A stretch of DNA of 64,000 nt, from NCBI RefSeq assembly GCF_009670965.2, contig NZ_CP073239.1:930001-994000 (forward strand), in the 5' to 3' direction. The notes beneath the pieces were generated by a model. The model did not search any database and was not told the origin of the DNA. It worked only from the letters and a program-made list of their open reading frames with translations. This document shows, piece by piece, positions 49,496 to 58,387 of the stretch. Position 1 is the first letter of the stretch. Every line of letters starts with the position of its first letter. Source of the DNA: Riemerella anatipestifer (lineage in GTDB: Bacteria > Bacteroidota > Bacteroidia > Flavobacteriales > Weeksellaceae). The position numbers and the translations under genes were made by a program.

Positions 49496-51940
49496 TTAAT
49501 CTTTAATATAAACTCTTTTCACTCGTCTAGAAATAGAGGTGAGTACTTCGTAAGGTATCGTTTGTGAATACATTGCGAAGTCTTCTAGAGAAGGCTTTTC
49601 GTGGAAGATAATCACCTCGTCGCCCTCTTTGGCAGGGAGGTCAGAAATATCCACCATCATCATATCCATACAAACACTGCCTACAATAGGGCATAAAGTG
49701 TTTTTAATACCAATGTAGCCCACGCCATTGCTTAACAGGCGAGGGACGCCGTCTGCATAACCAACAGGTATGGTGGCTATCCTTGTATTTTTAGAGGCTT
49801 TATAGCGTCTGCCGTAGCTTACACTATCGTTAGGTTGGATTTCTGAAATTTGAGAAATAACAGATTTGAATGCCACTACAGGATTTAATAAAGGCTGAAT
49901 TTCGGGCGAAGCGGAAATGCCCATCATACCGATGCCAATTCTTACCATATCCATTTGATAATCTGTGTAGTTGGTAATTCCTGCCGAATTGAGGATATGC
50001 CTTAGTGGTTTATAGTTTAAGTCCTTGATGATGTTTTGTGAAAGTCTATCAAATTTTTGGCACTGTCCTAGAGTATAGTCTTTTTCCTGAGGAATGTCAG
50101 AACTAGAAAGATGGCTGAAAATACTTTCTACCTTTACATTCATTTGGTTTAAGTATTCTTTTAATTGGTCTATCTCATCTTCTTTAAAACCAAGACGATG
50201 CATGCCTGTTTCTAGTTTGATGTGAATAGGATACCTTCCCTCGTAACCGTTTTGTTTTAGCTGCTTATGAAATAGTTCTAAAACTCTGAAGCTGTATATA
50301 TTAGGCTCTAGATTATATTCTATAATGGTATTATAACTATGTTGTTCTGGATTCATTACCACGATGGGAATCGTAATTCCGTTTTTACGAAGCTCTACAC
50401 CTTCGTCTGCAACGGCAACGCCTAAATAATCTATGTGGTGATGTTGTAGAAACTCTGCTATTTCGTGACCACCTAGTCCGTAAGAGTAAGCTTTAACCAT
50501 TGCCATAATTTTAGTTTCGGGCTTTAGCAATGATTTGTGAACATTGATGTTATGGAGTAGGTTGTTTAGATTGACCTCTAGTATCGTATCGTGCTTTTGT
50601 AGTTCTAGATAAGTTTTTACTTGTTCTATTTCAAACTTTCTTGCTCCTTTGAGGAGGATAAGCTCATTTTCTAAATCTTTAAAATCTTGATTGTTAAATA
50701 ATTCATTAGTAGTATTAAAACTAAAACTTTCAGTATTTAGAAACTGTTGATACTGACTAATTTCCTCACCAATTAAGAAAACTTTATTAAAGTTTTGCTC
50801 ATTGATAAGACTTGCGACTTCTTGGTATAGATTGTCTGCGTCTGATTTTTCTGTAAAATCAGTGATGATTAAAGATTTCTTTGGTTTTTGGTAACTTTTA
50901 ATAAATTCAAAAGCGATTTTGAGAGAGTCTAAATCTAGATTAAAAGAATCGTTGATGATGAGGTTATTTTTAATGCCATTAACGCTTTCTAGCCTCATTT
51001 CCACCGCTTTTAGATTGTTAATTTTTTCTATCATTTTCTCTGTAGAGAATCCCAACAGATGCATCACGGCTATGATGGCTAAAACGTTGGATAAAGTTGC
51101 CTCGTCTCTTTGCTGAGCTGGGAAAGAGAAAGATTTATCAAAGCATTGAACAGTAATGGGTTGTTGTCGGTCCTTCCAATTAGAAGAAATGTAGATATTG
51201 TTATCCTTATTAAATCCGTATGATATTAAATTTTTACTTGAATATAGTGTGTTTATTTTATTACTAACTAGAGTATTATCGCCATTAAATATGATGCTTT
51301 CAGAATCTTTAAAAAGACTTATTTTCTCGTCTACGAGATGCTCTTCAGATTTAAAATTAGAAATATGAGCCGAGCCAATATGAGTTAAAACGCCTATTTT
51401 AGGAGAAAAGATGCTTTCTAGAGTTTTCATTTCATTGGGTTCGGAAATTCCCACTTCAAAAATCCCTACTTTGTGTTCTGGTTTTATATTTAGGAGAGAT
51501 AAAGGCAGACCAATTTGAGAGTTAAAACTCTTTGGGCTTTTAACGCATCTAATGTCTTCGGATAGGCATTGGTAGAGCCATTCTTTAACGATGGTTTTGC
51601 CGTTGCTACCTGTAATCCCGATGGTTTGTATATTGTGAGATTTAAGATGTAGATGGGCTAATTTTTGTAAAAATTTTACGGTGTCATCTACAATGAGCCA
51701 CGAGAGATGTTCGTTATCCAAAGTTTTATGTTCAGAAACAATGAGGTCTATGCCCTTTTCTATCGCAGAAGCAATATATTTTTCGCCGTTATTTTTTTTT
51801 GTTTTAATGGCTACGAATCCTGTGTTTTTAGGAGAATAGATAATGCGGCTATCAAAGGCAAAATGTTTAATAATTTTGTTGCCATCACCAATAAGTTTTG
51901 CTCCTGTGATTTCGGCAATTTGCTTCGCAGTGTAGTTCAT
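49496..51940 (-). CDS. murF-alr: Bifunctional MurF ligase-alanine racemase fusion
   Basis: 814 residues. The N-terminal MurF part (about 1-440) has the Mur ligase P-loop ITGSNGKTIVKEW (111-116), a GIFEVGISEPNEM segment and HIGSAHISNF, and would add D-Ala-D-Ala to UDP-MurNAc-tripeptide. The C-terminal part (about 450-814) is alanine racemase: MAMVKAYSYGLGGHE with PLP Lys483, GMHRLGF, the SHLSSSD segment, MVRIGIGMMG and RIATIPVGYADGVPRLLS. The fusion couples D-Ala supply to its use and is common in Bacteroidota. It is transcribed after tdk (6-nt gap). Confidence 0.96.
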   Translation of the reverse strand: MNYTAKQIAEITGAKLIGDGNKIIKHFAFDSRIIYSPKNTGFVAIKTKKNNGEKYIASAIEKGIDLIVSEHKTLDNEHLSWLIVDDTVKFLQKLAHLHLKSHNIQTIGITGSNGKTIVKEWLYQCLSEDIRCVKSPKSFNSQIGLPLSLLNIKPEHKVGIFEVGISEPNEMKTLESIFSPKIGVLTHIGSAHISNFKSEEHLVDEKISLFKDSESIIFNGDNTLVSNKINTLYSSKNLISYGFNKDNNIYISSNWKDRQQPITVQCFDKSFSFPAQQRDEATLSNVLAIIAVMHLLGFSTEKMIEKINNLKAVEMRLESVNGIKNNLIINDSFNLDLDSLKIAFEFIKSYQKPKKSLIITDFTEKSDADNLYQEVASLINEQNFNKVFLIGEEISQYQQFLNTESFSFNTTNELFNNQDFKDLENELILLKGARKFEIEQVKTYLELQKHDTILEVNLNNLLHNINVHKSLLKPETKIMAMVKAYSYGLGGHEIAEFLQHHHIDYLGVAVADEGVELRKNGITIPIVVMNPEQHSYNTIIEYNLEPNIYSFRVLELFHKQLKQNGYEGRYPIHIKLETGMHRLGFKEDEIDQLKEYLNQMNVKVESIFSHLSSSDIPQEKDYTLGQCQKFDRLSQNIIKDLNYKPLRHILNSAGITNYTDYQMDMVRIGIGMMGISASPEIQPLLNPVVAFKSVISQISEIQPNDSVSYGRRYKASKNTRIATIPVGYADGVPRLLSNGVGYIGIKNTLCPIVGSVCMDMMMVDISDLPAKEGDEVIIFHEKPSLEDFAMYSQTIPYEVLTSISRRVKRVYIKD

Positions 51941-51946
51941 AAGCTG

Positions 51947-52534
51947 TTAGGATTTCTTATTTAAAAACTCATCTACAAAAACGCGTCTGCTTACGGCTTC
52001 GTAGCTTTCAGTTTCACCTAGTTCTACTAAATCTTGACTAGTAGAAGTTCTCATAGAGTAATTAGCAAGGTTGCCTGTTCTTTTACAGATGGCGTGTACT
52101 TTAGTAACATATTCTGCTGTTGCCATAAGATAGGGCATAGGTCCAAAAGGTCTGCCTTTAAAATCCATATCAAGCCCCGCAATTACTACCCTAACTCCGT
52201 TGTTTGCTAGTTGGTTGGCTACTTCCACGATGCCTTGGTCAAAAAACTGAGCTTCATCTATACCTACCACATCACAATTAGAACCTAGTAATAAGATTTC
52301 GTTAGGCGTATCCACCGCTGTACTTCTTATTTTATTTCTGTTATGGGAAACCACATCTTCCTCGGAATATCGGGTATCTAGTTTAGGTTTAAAAATCTCC
52401 ACATTAAGTCCTGCCATCTCTGCCCTACGAAGCCTACGAATGAGTTCTTCGGTCTTTCCAGAAAACATAGAACCGCAGATGACCTCCATCCATCCACTTT
52501 GTTTTGCGTGATTGATTGTATTTTCTAAAAACAT
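51947..52534 (-). CDS. tdk: Thymidine kinase (type II)
   Basis: A 195-residue kinase phosphorylating thymidine in salvage. Walker A is GSMFSGKTEELIRRLRRAEM (21-28 for GSMFSGKT). DEAQFF is the Walker B/catalytic Glu region, and GLDMDFKGRPFGPMP is the family signature. The zinc ribbon is degenerate: the segment HAICKRTGNLANYSMR keeps one Cys where CxxC is usual. Relatives in this group share the change. It is the first gene of the tdk-(murF-alr) unit and is divergent from the gene at 52598. Confidence 0.95.
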   Translation of the reverse strand: MFLENTINHAKQSGWMEVICGSMFSGKTEELIRRLRRAEMAGLNVEIFKPKLDTRYSEEDVVSHNRNKIRSTAVDTPNEILLLGSNCDVVGIDEAQFFDQGIVEVANQLANNGVRVVIAGLDMDFKGRPFGPMPYLMATAEYVTKVHAICKRTGNLANYSMRTSTSQDLVELGETESYEAVSRRVFVDEFLNKKS

Positions 52535-52538
52535 TTGT

Positions 52539-52546
52539 TATTTTAG
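52539..52546 (+). promoter_or_regulatory. Possible variant -7 box of the 52598-rsmI unit
   Basis: TATTTTAG followed by C, with TTG at 52516-52518 (20 bp upstream). Same TAnnTTAGC form as before ileS and the gene at 45175. Confidence 0.3.
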
Positions 52547-52597
52547 CCGTAAAAATAAAGCACCCCAAAATTAAGGATTTTTTAATAACGAAACATT

Positions 52598-53452
52598 ATG
52601 GTAAACTTCAATTATACGGAAGAAAAAGTGTGGGAAGAATGTAAAGCCTTGTTAGATAATCTATCAGCAATAAATAATTCCGAAGATTTTTTAGAAAAAG
52701 AAAACTTAGTATCTTCTCTCTATGAGAATCTTATTTTTCTTAAAAAACTTAAAGATTATGAGGTAGAATTAAGTTTAAATGAGGTTAATAAAATTGATGA
52801 TAATCAAGAGGAAAAAACTATTTTTGAAGAGTTGCCTGTTATAGAAGATAAAACTAATCATCATACAGAAATAGAGGAGTTACACGAAGTAGAGTTAGAA
52901 ATAAAAACACCAGCTTCTACTGAAGTTGTAGAAGAATTAAAATTTGAATTTGCTAATGCCAAGGAAGAAGAACTTGAAGTATTGGAGTTAAAGCCAATGC
53001 AAGAAGAGCCAGTGGAAGAGGTAGAGACACAAAGTACAGAAGAGCAACAAGAGGAAAATCAAGAAACAGCAGAGGAAATATCCGAAGAACAAGATAAAAA
53101 AATAAAGTTAGCACATATTAAGGGGCTTTCGGTACAGTCTCTATTTGATGAAGAAACTATTACAGAACCCAAACAAGAAGCTGTGGTTTCAGAAGAAGTA
53201 GAACCTTTGGTAACACCGAGTAAACCTAGACAAGATTTTAAACTTGATTTTAACGACCGATTGGCTTTCCTAAAGGTATTATTTGATAATAGCCAAGTGG
53301 ATATGAACGAAGTCATCAAAAAGTTGAATTCTTTTGATAATATAGAACAAGCTAGAGAATACCTTAGTGATGTTTACTACGAAAGAAATTGGGGTAAGGT
53401 AGATGAGTATGCTCAGAGGTTGTGGGCATTGGTAGAGAATAAATTTTTGTAG
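52598..53452 (+). CDS. Acidic conserved protein of unknown function
   Basis: A 284-residue soluble protein in three parts: a short N-terminal helical domain (about 1-60), a long Glu-rich low-complexity middle (about 65-195) and a conserved C-terminal domain (about 212-284). The last has FKLDFNDRLAFLKVLFDNS, then LNSFDNIEQAREYLSDVYY and a Trp-rich closing (NWGKVDEYAQRLWALVE). This C-terminal module recurs in Bacteroidota proteins of unknown role. It is translated just ahead of rsmI (3-nt gap). Confidence 0.8.
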   Translation: MVNFNYTEEKVWEECKALLDNLSAINNSEDFLEKENLVSSLYENLIFLKKLKDYEVELSLNEVNKIDDNQEEKTIFEELPVIEDKTNHHTEIEELHEVELEIKTPASTEVVEELKFEFANAKEEELEVLELKPMQEEPVEEVETQSTEEQQEENQETAEEISEEQDKKIKLAHIKGLSVQSLFDEETITEPKQEAVVSEEVEPLVTPSKPRQDFKLDFNDRLAFLKVLFDNSQVDMNEVIKKLNSFDNIEQAREYLSDVYYERNWGKVDEYAQRLWALVENKFL

Positions 53453-53455
53453 TGT

Positions 53456-54130
53456 ATGTCAGGTACTTTATATTTTGTTCCTACGCCTGTTGGGAATTTG
53501 GAGGACATGACTTTTAGGGCAATTAAAACACTCAAAGAGATAGACTATATCCTCTGCGAAGACACCCGAACTTCGGGAGTGTTGCTGAAACATTACGAGA
53601 TAGCCAAACCACTAAAATCCTACCATTTACACAACGAACATCAAGCGACTGATAAAGTGATACAAGACTTACAAAATGGCGTGAATATCGCTTTGATAAC
53701 GGATGCGGGAACGCCAGGTATATCAGACCCAGGCTATCTTTTAGCAAAAGCCTGTGCTGACAATGATATAGAAATGATTTGTCTGCCAGGAGCAACAGCA
53801 CTTGTCCCCGCTTTGGTAGTGTCTGGTTTGCCTAATAATGAATTTGTATTCGCGGGTTTTCTTCCACCTAAAAAAGGAAGGCAAACTAAACTCAAGCAAT
53901 TAGCAGAGGAAAAAAGAACAGTAGTATTGTACGAAAGTCCACATAAAATTAACACCACATTAGAACAGATTAAAACCTTTTTTGGTGAACATACGAGGGT
54001 AAGCCTCAGTAGAGAAATTTCCAAAAAATTCGAGGAAACTAAAAGAGGCAGTATAGACGAACTAATTGCATTCTCTCAATCTAAAACTTTAAAGGGAGAA
54101 ATCGTTTTAGTGATTAATAATAGCATTTAG
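53456..54130 (+). CDS. rsmI: 16S rRNA (cytidine(1402)-2'-O)-methyltransferase
   Basis: A 224-residue SAM-dependent methyltransferase of the tetrapyrrole-methylase fold acting in the ribosomal P site. Motifs: LYFVPTPVGNLEDMTFRA, ILCEDTRTSGVLLKHY, LITDAGTPGISDPGY (SAM loop), CLPGATALVPALVVSGLP and LYESPHKI. It lacks the extra C-terminal domain of some enterobacterial forms. It is co-transcribed with the acidic protein upstream. fabG has its own -7 box downstream. Confidence 0.96.
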   Translation: MSGTLYFVPTPVGNLEDMTFRAIKTLKEIDYILCEDTRTSGVLLKHYEIAKPLKSYHLHNEHQATDKVIQDLQNGVNIALITDAGTPGISDPGYLLAKACADNDIEMICLPGATALVPALVVSGLPNNEFVFAGFLPPKKGRQTKLKQLAEEKRTVVLYESPHKINTTLEQIKTFFGEHTRVSLSREISKKFEETKRGSIDELIAFSQSKTLKGEIVLVINNSI

Positions 54131-54141
54131 AAAAATATCAT

Positions 54142-54149
54142 TACTTTTG
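54142..54149 (+). promoter_or_regulatory. -7 box of fabG
   Basis: TACTTTTG, 26 nt before the fabG ATG. Confidence 0.5.
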
Positions 54150-54175
54150 ACTAGAAACAAAAAATAAAATTATAT

Positions 54176-54919
54176 ATGAGATTATTAGAAGGAAAAGTAG
54201 CCCTTATTACAGGAGCTACCAGAGGTATAGGAAAAGGCATTGCTGAGATTTTCGCAGCACAAGGAGCACAGGTAGCATTCACTTATGCAGGGTCTGTGGA
54301 TAAGGCACAAGCCCTAGAGGCAGAACTTAATAAGACAACCAAAGCTAAGGCTTACCAAAGTGATGCTTCGGATTACGAAGGTTCTCAAAAGCTCGTAGAA
54401 GAAGTTTTAGCAGAATTTGGTAAAATAGATATTTTGGTTAATAATGCAGGGATTACCAAAGACAACCTAATGTTGCGTATGTCCAAAGAAGATTGGGATA
54501 CCATTATCAAGGTTAATTTAGACTCGGTATTCAACCTAACGAAAGCTGTTATCAAACCAATGATGAAAGCAAGAGGAGGCTCTATCATCAATATGACTTC
54601 CGTGGTGGGTATCAAAGGAAATGCAGGTCAGGCGAATTATGCAGCCTCTAAAGCTGGAGTAATCGGATTTACTAAATCTATTGCGTTAGAGTTAGGCTCT
54701 AGAAATATCCGTTGCAACGCTATCGCTCCAGGTTTTATAGAAACAGAAATGACGGCAGCGTTAGACGAAAAAACAGTGCAAGGCTGGAGAGAAACCATTC
54801 CGTTGAAAAGAGGAGGTCAGCCAGAAGATGTGGCTAATGCGTGCGTATTTCTAGGCAGCGAGTTATCTAGTTATGTTACAGGGCAGGTGCTTAATGTAGA
54901 TGGCGGAATGCTTACTTAG
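54176..54919 (+). CDS. fabG: 3-oxoacyl-ACP reductase
   Basis: A 247-residue NADPH-dependent short-chain dehydrogenase for the first reduction of fatty-acid elongation. Motifs: LITGATRGIGKGIAEIFA (nucleotide loop), NNAGITKDNLMLRM, SIINMTSVVGIKGNAGQANY (Ser, Tyr) with ASKAG (Lys), and NAIAPGFIETEMT. The GITKD-LM-RM segment and the N-V-DGGM C-terminus are typical of FabG rather than other SDRs. It is monocistronic and followed by the REP-like element. Confidence 0.94.
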   Translation: MRLLEGKVALITGATRGIGKGIAEIFAAQGAQVAFTYAGSVDKAQALEAELNKTTKAKAYQSDASDYEGSQKLVEEVLAEFGKIDILVNNAGITKDNLMLRMSKEDWDTIIKVNLDSVFNLTKAVIKPMMKARGGSIINMTSVVGIKGNAGQANYAASKAGVIGFTKSIALELGSRNIRCNAIAPGFIETEMTAALDEKTVQGWRETIPLKRGGQPEDVANACVFLGSELSSYVTGQVLNVDGGMLT

Positions 54920-54943
54920 AAAGTTATTTTGTAAATAAATTTT

Positions 54944-55080
54944 GGGCGTGCCCCTCTCCTTAGCTTTACCCTAGGCTAGGGTCGGTCTTCGGGCAGTCGC
55001 TATTTTACGATAAAGGTTCGGAGCGAAGCCCCGAACCTTTATCGTAAAATGAGCTCCCACAATGCCCTTCGCCCTCACGC
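54944..55080. repeat. GC-rich REP-like intergenic element
   Basis: About 137 bp, clearly richer in G+C than the flanks, between fabG and the next promoter. It opens GGGCGTGCCC and ends GCCCTCACGC, so GCGTG/CACGC form short terminal inverted repeats. Inside are ACCCTAG-G-CTAGGGT (54968-54982) and a perfect 20-bp stem (55002-55021 with 55031-55050) around the 9-nt loop AGCGAAGCC. The head and tail resemble dispersed intergenic elements (GGGCGT..CCCTNACGC) that I know from other Flavobacteriia, which vary in the central hairpin. It may also terminate fabG. It has no coding capacity. Confidence 0.75.
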
Positions 55081-55120
55081 AAAAAAAGTGAAATTATAGT
55101 TAATTAGAAGTGATAATTAT

Positions 55121-55128
55121 TATATTTG
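55121..55128 (+). promoter_or_regulatory. -7 box of the small lipoprotein gene
   Basis: TATATTTG. The in-frame TTG at 55126 lies within this box, which excludes it as a start. The ATG at 55159 is used instead. Confidence 0.55.
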
Positions 55129-55158
55129 TGGGTGAAAGTGTTTGATATATTTTGGTTT

Positions 55159-55563
55159 ATGAAGTTTATTATACTATTATTCACAATACTTAGTTGTACT
55201 TCGCCAAGTAAATTTGAGCAGTCGGTAATTGGAGAATACGCCTCACCTAAGAATGGTTATTTCAATAAAGTGAGGTATGGTAGTTTTGTGCTAGACCTTA
55301 ATCTCGAGCTGAAACAAGATGGCACTTATATATTAACTTCGTGTGCTCAAATTACCACAGGAAAATGGAGGCAAGAAGGTAATTTTATCCTTTTAGAATG
55401 TTTAGATAGAAAATTCATTATAGATAGTGTGAACCATAACGAAGCCTACGCTAAAGGAAAAATCTGTAACGATATAGAAAAATATGAAATTAAAGATTTT
55501 GGTTTGTACAAGGAGGAATTGGTGGGTAATAGACTAGTTAAGTTTGTATTGCTCAAAAAATAG
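55159..55563 (+). CDS. Small hypothetical lipoprotein
   Basis: 134 residues from ATG 55159, with lipoprotein signal MKFIILLFTILSC. The mature part is a small beta-rich domain (GSFVLDLNLELKQDGTYILT, then TGKWRQEGNFILLEC and a KFVLLKK end). This resembles the lipocalin-like 'copper resistance NlpE/META' type of short barrel in pattern only, and no family is certain. It contains extra Cys residues (TSCAQ, LECLD, ICNDI). It is monocistronic, preceded by the REP-like element. Confidence 0.7.
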   Translation: MKFIILLFTILSCTSPSKFEQSVIGEYASPKNGYFNKVRYGSFVLDLNLELKQDGTYILTSCAQITTGKWRQEGNFILLECLDRKFIIDSVNHNEAYAKGKICNDIEKYEIKDFGLYKEELVGNRLVKFVLLKK

Positions 55564-55596
55564 ACGTAGAAGAAACTTGGGATATATTTAAAGTAA

Positions 55597-55631
55597 AAAG
55601 GGCTATCTTATTATTGGAGAGATAACCCTTT
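55597..55631 (-). terminator. Terminator of rnr
   Basis: AAAGGGCTATCT (55597-55608) pairs with AGATAACCCTTT (55620-55631) with one mismatch. Read on the minus strand it ends in T5, suiting rnr, which stops at 55642. Confidence 0.7.
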
Positions 55632-55641
55632 AGTATTAAAA

Positions 55642-57807
55642 TTAGTTTTCAGCCTTTTTTATGATTTTAAAATCTAATTGTTTTTGGATGAGATTAGCTT
55701 TCATCACTTTAATTTTAACGGTGTCTCCTAGTTGATAACTATTGCCTGTTCTACCACCATAGACAGCGTGGGTTTTGGCATCGTACTGATAAGAATCATC
55801 CATTAAATCTCTTAGTTTTATTAAGCCCTCGGCACCATTTTCAGGAATTTGAACCCAGAAACCAAATTCGGCAACGCCAGAAATAACGCCAGTAAACACT
55901 TCGCCAAGATGTTTCTCCATAAACTTAACTTGCATAAATTTAATAGAATCTCTTTCGGCATCTGCAGCTAGGCGTTCCATTGCAGAACAGTGTTTAGATT
56001 TTTCTTCGTATTCTGCTTTGTCGGGAGATTTGCCTTGGTCTAGATAATGCTGTAATAGTCGGTGGGCTATAAGGTCGGGGTAACGGCGGATAGGAGAAGT
56101 AAAGTGGGTATAATACTCAAACCCTAAACCATAGTGTCCTATTGGCTCGGTAGAATAAACGGCTTTACTCATAGAACGCATTGCGAGGGTTTCAATCATA
56201 TTTTCTTCGCCTTTACCTTTAACAGATTTTAAAAGCTCGTTCATACTCTCCGCTACCTTTTGAGAGTTAGCAAGGTTCATTTTATAACCAAAAGTGGCTA
56301 CAAAATCCCTTAGTGCTTCTAATTTGGTTGGGTCTGGGTCGTCGTGTACTCTATAAATAAAGGTTTTGCCAGTAGGGCTCCCTTTTTTGTTAAGAGAAAT
56401 AAACTCAGATACTTTTCTGTTGGCGAGGAGCATAAATTCTTCTATAAGATGATTGGAGTCTTTGCTTACCTTGAAATAAACGCCTATAGGTTCGTTGTTT
56501 TTGTCTAAGTTAAATCTGACTTCACTTCGGTCAAAAGTAATTGCCCCTTTTCTAATACGCTCTTCTCTAAGGATTTTAGCGAGTTTGTCTAGGGTTAAAA
56601 TTTCATCAGCCAAATCTCCTTTGCCTGTTTCTATACGTTCTTGAGCTTCTTCGTAGGTAAACCTTCTGTCAGAGTGTATTACGGTGCGTCCAAACCATTG
56701 TTTCTTTATTTCAGCCTTATCATTGAGTTCAAACACGGCGGAGAAGGTGTATTTGTCCTCATTAGGACGAAGTGAGCAAACCTCATTACTAAGTACTTCA
56801 GGAAGCATAGGTACCACTCTATCTACTAAATATACAGAAGTGGCTCTCTGATAGGCTTCTTGGTCTAGTAATGTGTTGGGAACAACATAATGAGATACAT
56901 CGGCAATATGTACCCCAATTTCCCAGTTTCCATTCTCTAACTTTCTTATGGAAAGAGCATCGTCAAAGTCTTTAGCATCTTTTGGGTCTATGGTAAAGGT
57001 ACAAATACCTCTCATATCCCATCTTTTTTTTACCTCGTCGTCTCTTATCTCTCGGTCTATGGCATCTGCTTCTTGCTCTACTTCCTCTGGGAAAGCATAA
57101 GGAAGACCATATTCTGCTAATATAGAATGTATTTCGGTTTCATGGCTACCAGGAGTTCCTAACACTTTAACGATTTCTCCGTGAGGATTTTTCTCGGTAG
57201 GGTTCCATTCTACCATTTTTACCACTACTTTATCGCCATCTTTAGCTCCGTTGATTTTGTTTCGTGGTACAAAAATATCTGTGTTGATTTGCTTTTTATC
57301 ACAAACCACAAATCCAAAATCTTTATGCTTTATAAACTCGAAAGTTCCTACAAATTCTTTACGGTTTCTTTCTAGTACTTCTATTACGGAGCCTTCTAGC
57401 TTTTTTGATTTGAAGTGATAGGTTACAATAAGAACTTTGTCTCCTTGTAGGGCATCTTTTACATTTTTGGAGTGGATAAAAATATCCTCCTCTAAACCTT
57501 CTACTCTCACATAGGCATTGCCAGAGTGGTTAAAATCTATAAATCCTGTAAGAGTGTCTTTTATTTTAAGGTCTATAATATACTTGCCTTTTTCTACTTC
57601 TTTTATTCTCTCGTCTGCTAAGAGTTTGTGTAAGGCTTGTATAACCTGTTCTCTCTGGCGAGGGTTTTTGTAGTCTATACCATCAGCTATCTGCTTATAA
57701 TTATATATTTTAGCAGATTGTTTGTTCATAAAACTAAGGATTTGCCTTCCTAAATCCTTTAATTTTCCCTCATTTTTTTTTGATATGTATTTTTTTTTCT
57801 TTGCCAT
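55642..57807 (-). CDS. rnr: Ribonuclease R
   Basis: A 721-residue 3'-to-5' exoribonuclease that degrades structured RNA. Order: a helix-turn-helix-like N-terminus after MAKKKKYISKK, cold-shock domains (about 70-220), the RNB catalytic domain with FTIDPKDAKDFDDALSI (metal-binding Asp cluster) and HIADVSHYV, and SYFTSPIRRYPDLIAHRLL-type segment HFTSPIRRYPDLIAHR. A C-terminal S1 domain (GVISGVAEFGFWVQIPENGA) and a Lys-rich end complete it. RNase II is less likely because of the length and basic ends. Confidence 0.96.
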   Translation of the reverse strand: MAKKKKYISKKNEGKLKDLGRQILSFMNKQSAKIYNYKQIADGIDYKNPRQREQVIQALHKLLADERIKEVEKGKYIIDLKIKDTLTGFIDFNHSGNAYVRVEGLEEDIFIHSKNVKDALQGDKVLIVTYHFKSKKLEGSVIEVLERNRKEFVGTFEFIKHKDFGFVVCDKKQINTDIFVPRNKINGAKDGDKVVVKMVEWNPTEKNPHGEIVKVLGTPGSHETEIHSILAEYGLPYAFPEEVEQEADAIDREIRDDEVKKRWDMRGICTFTIDPKDAKDFDDALSIRKLENGNWEIGVHIADVSHYVVPNTLLDQEAYQRATSVYLVDRVVPMLPEVLSNEVCSLRPNEDKYTFSAVFELNDKAEIKKQWFGRTVIHSDRRFTYEEAQERIETGKGDLADEILTLDKLAKILREERIRKGAITFDRSEVRFNLDKNNEPIGVYFKVSKDSNHLIEEFMLLANRKVSEFISLNKKGSPTGKTFIYRVHDDPDPTKLEALRDFVATFGYKMNLANSQKVAESMNELLKSVKGKGEENMIETLAMRSMSKAVYSTEPIGHYGLGFEYYTHFTSPIRRYPDLIAHRLLQHYLDQGKSPDKAEYEEKSKHCSAMERLAADAERDSIKFMQVKFMEKHLGEVFTGVISGVAEFGFWVQIPENGAEGLIKLRDLMDDSYQYDAKTHAVYGGRTGNSYQLGDTVKIKVMKANLIQKQLDFKIIKKAEN

Positions 57808-57872
57808 TTTTGATATATATTTTTATGATTAAGAACTTGTTAGAGGGGCGTGATGGTAAATTTTGTTAAACT

Positions 57873-58304
57873 TTAGCAAGATGCTATTTTAGACACTCTA
57901 TTCTGGTGTCTCCCTCCTTCAAACTCGGTATTTAAAAATGTTTTGATGATTTCTAGTGCCAGTTCTTTTGAAATAAAACGAGCTGGAACGGCTACCATAT
58001 TGCAATTATTATGCTGTCTAGCTAAGGCTCCAAGTTCTGGCATCCAACACAACGCACATCTGATGCCTTGGTGTTTGTTAGCAGTAAGCTGTACACCTTG
58101 CCCACTACCACAAATGAGTATGCCCATTTCGTTTTCACCGTTTTCTACAGAACTTGCTGCAGGATGTACAAAATCTGGATAATCTACGGAGTCGGCAGAA
58201 TTTGTGCCAAAGTCGGTAATATGGTATTCGTTGGCTAATTCTTTTTTGATAAACTCCTTGTATTCAAACCCAGCGTGGTCGCAAGCGATAGCAATTTTTT
58301 TCAT
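57873..58304 (-). CDS. rpiB: Ribose-5-phosphate isomerase B
   Basis: A 143-residue RpiB/LacAB-fold isomerase interconverting ribose-5-phosphate and ribulose-5-phosphate. Motifs: IAIACDHAGFEYKEFI, VDYPDFVHPAA, ILICGSGQGVQLTANKHQGI (Cys as catalytic base) with RCALCW, and HNNCNMVAVPARF. The C-terminal GGRHQNRVSKI has the phosphate-binding His/Arg. Length is standard. It is monocistronic, with a -7 box at 58342-58335. Confidence 0.95.
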   Translation of the reverse strand: MKKIAIACDHAGFEYKEFIKKELANEYHITDFGTNSADSVDYPDFVHPAASSVENGENEMGILICGSGQGVQLTANKHQGIRCALCWMPELGALARQHNNCNMVAVPARFISKELALEIIKTFLNTEFEGGRHQNRVSKIASC

Positions 58305-58334
58305 TTTTAAAATAAATTTTTATTAGACTTCCCA

Positions 58335-58342
58335 CAAAAATA
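58335..58342 (-). promoter_or_regulatory. -7 box of rpiB
   Basis: TATTTTTG on the minus strand (58342-58335), 30 nt before the ATG. Confidence 0.55.
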
Positions 58343-58387
58343 GCATTTAAAAATGAAAACTTACGAATTTATATCGTACAAATGTTT

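Noticed and set aside
54944..55080. Small RNA gene
   Set aside because: The perfect hairpin and terminal repeats fit a REP-like element better. No promoter box specific to it is seen and expression cannot be judged from sequence.
55126..55158. TTG start of the small lipoprotein
   Set aside because: It overlaps the TATATTTG promoter box, and ATG 55159 directly yields a lipoprotein signal.
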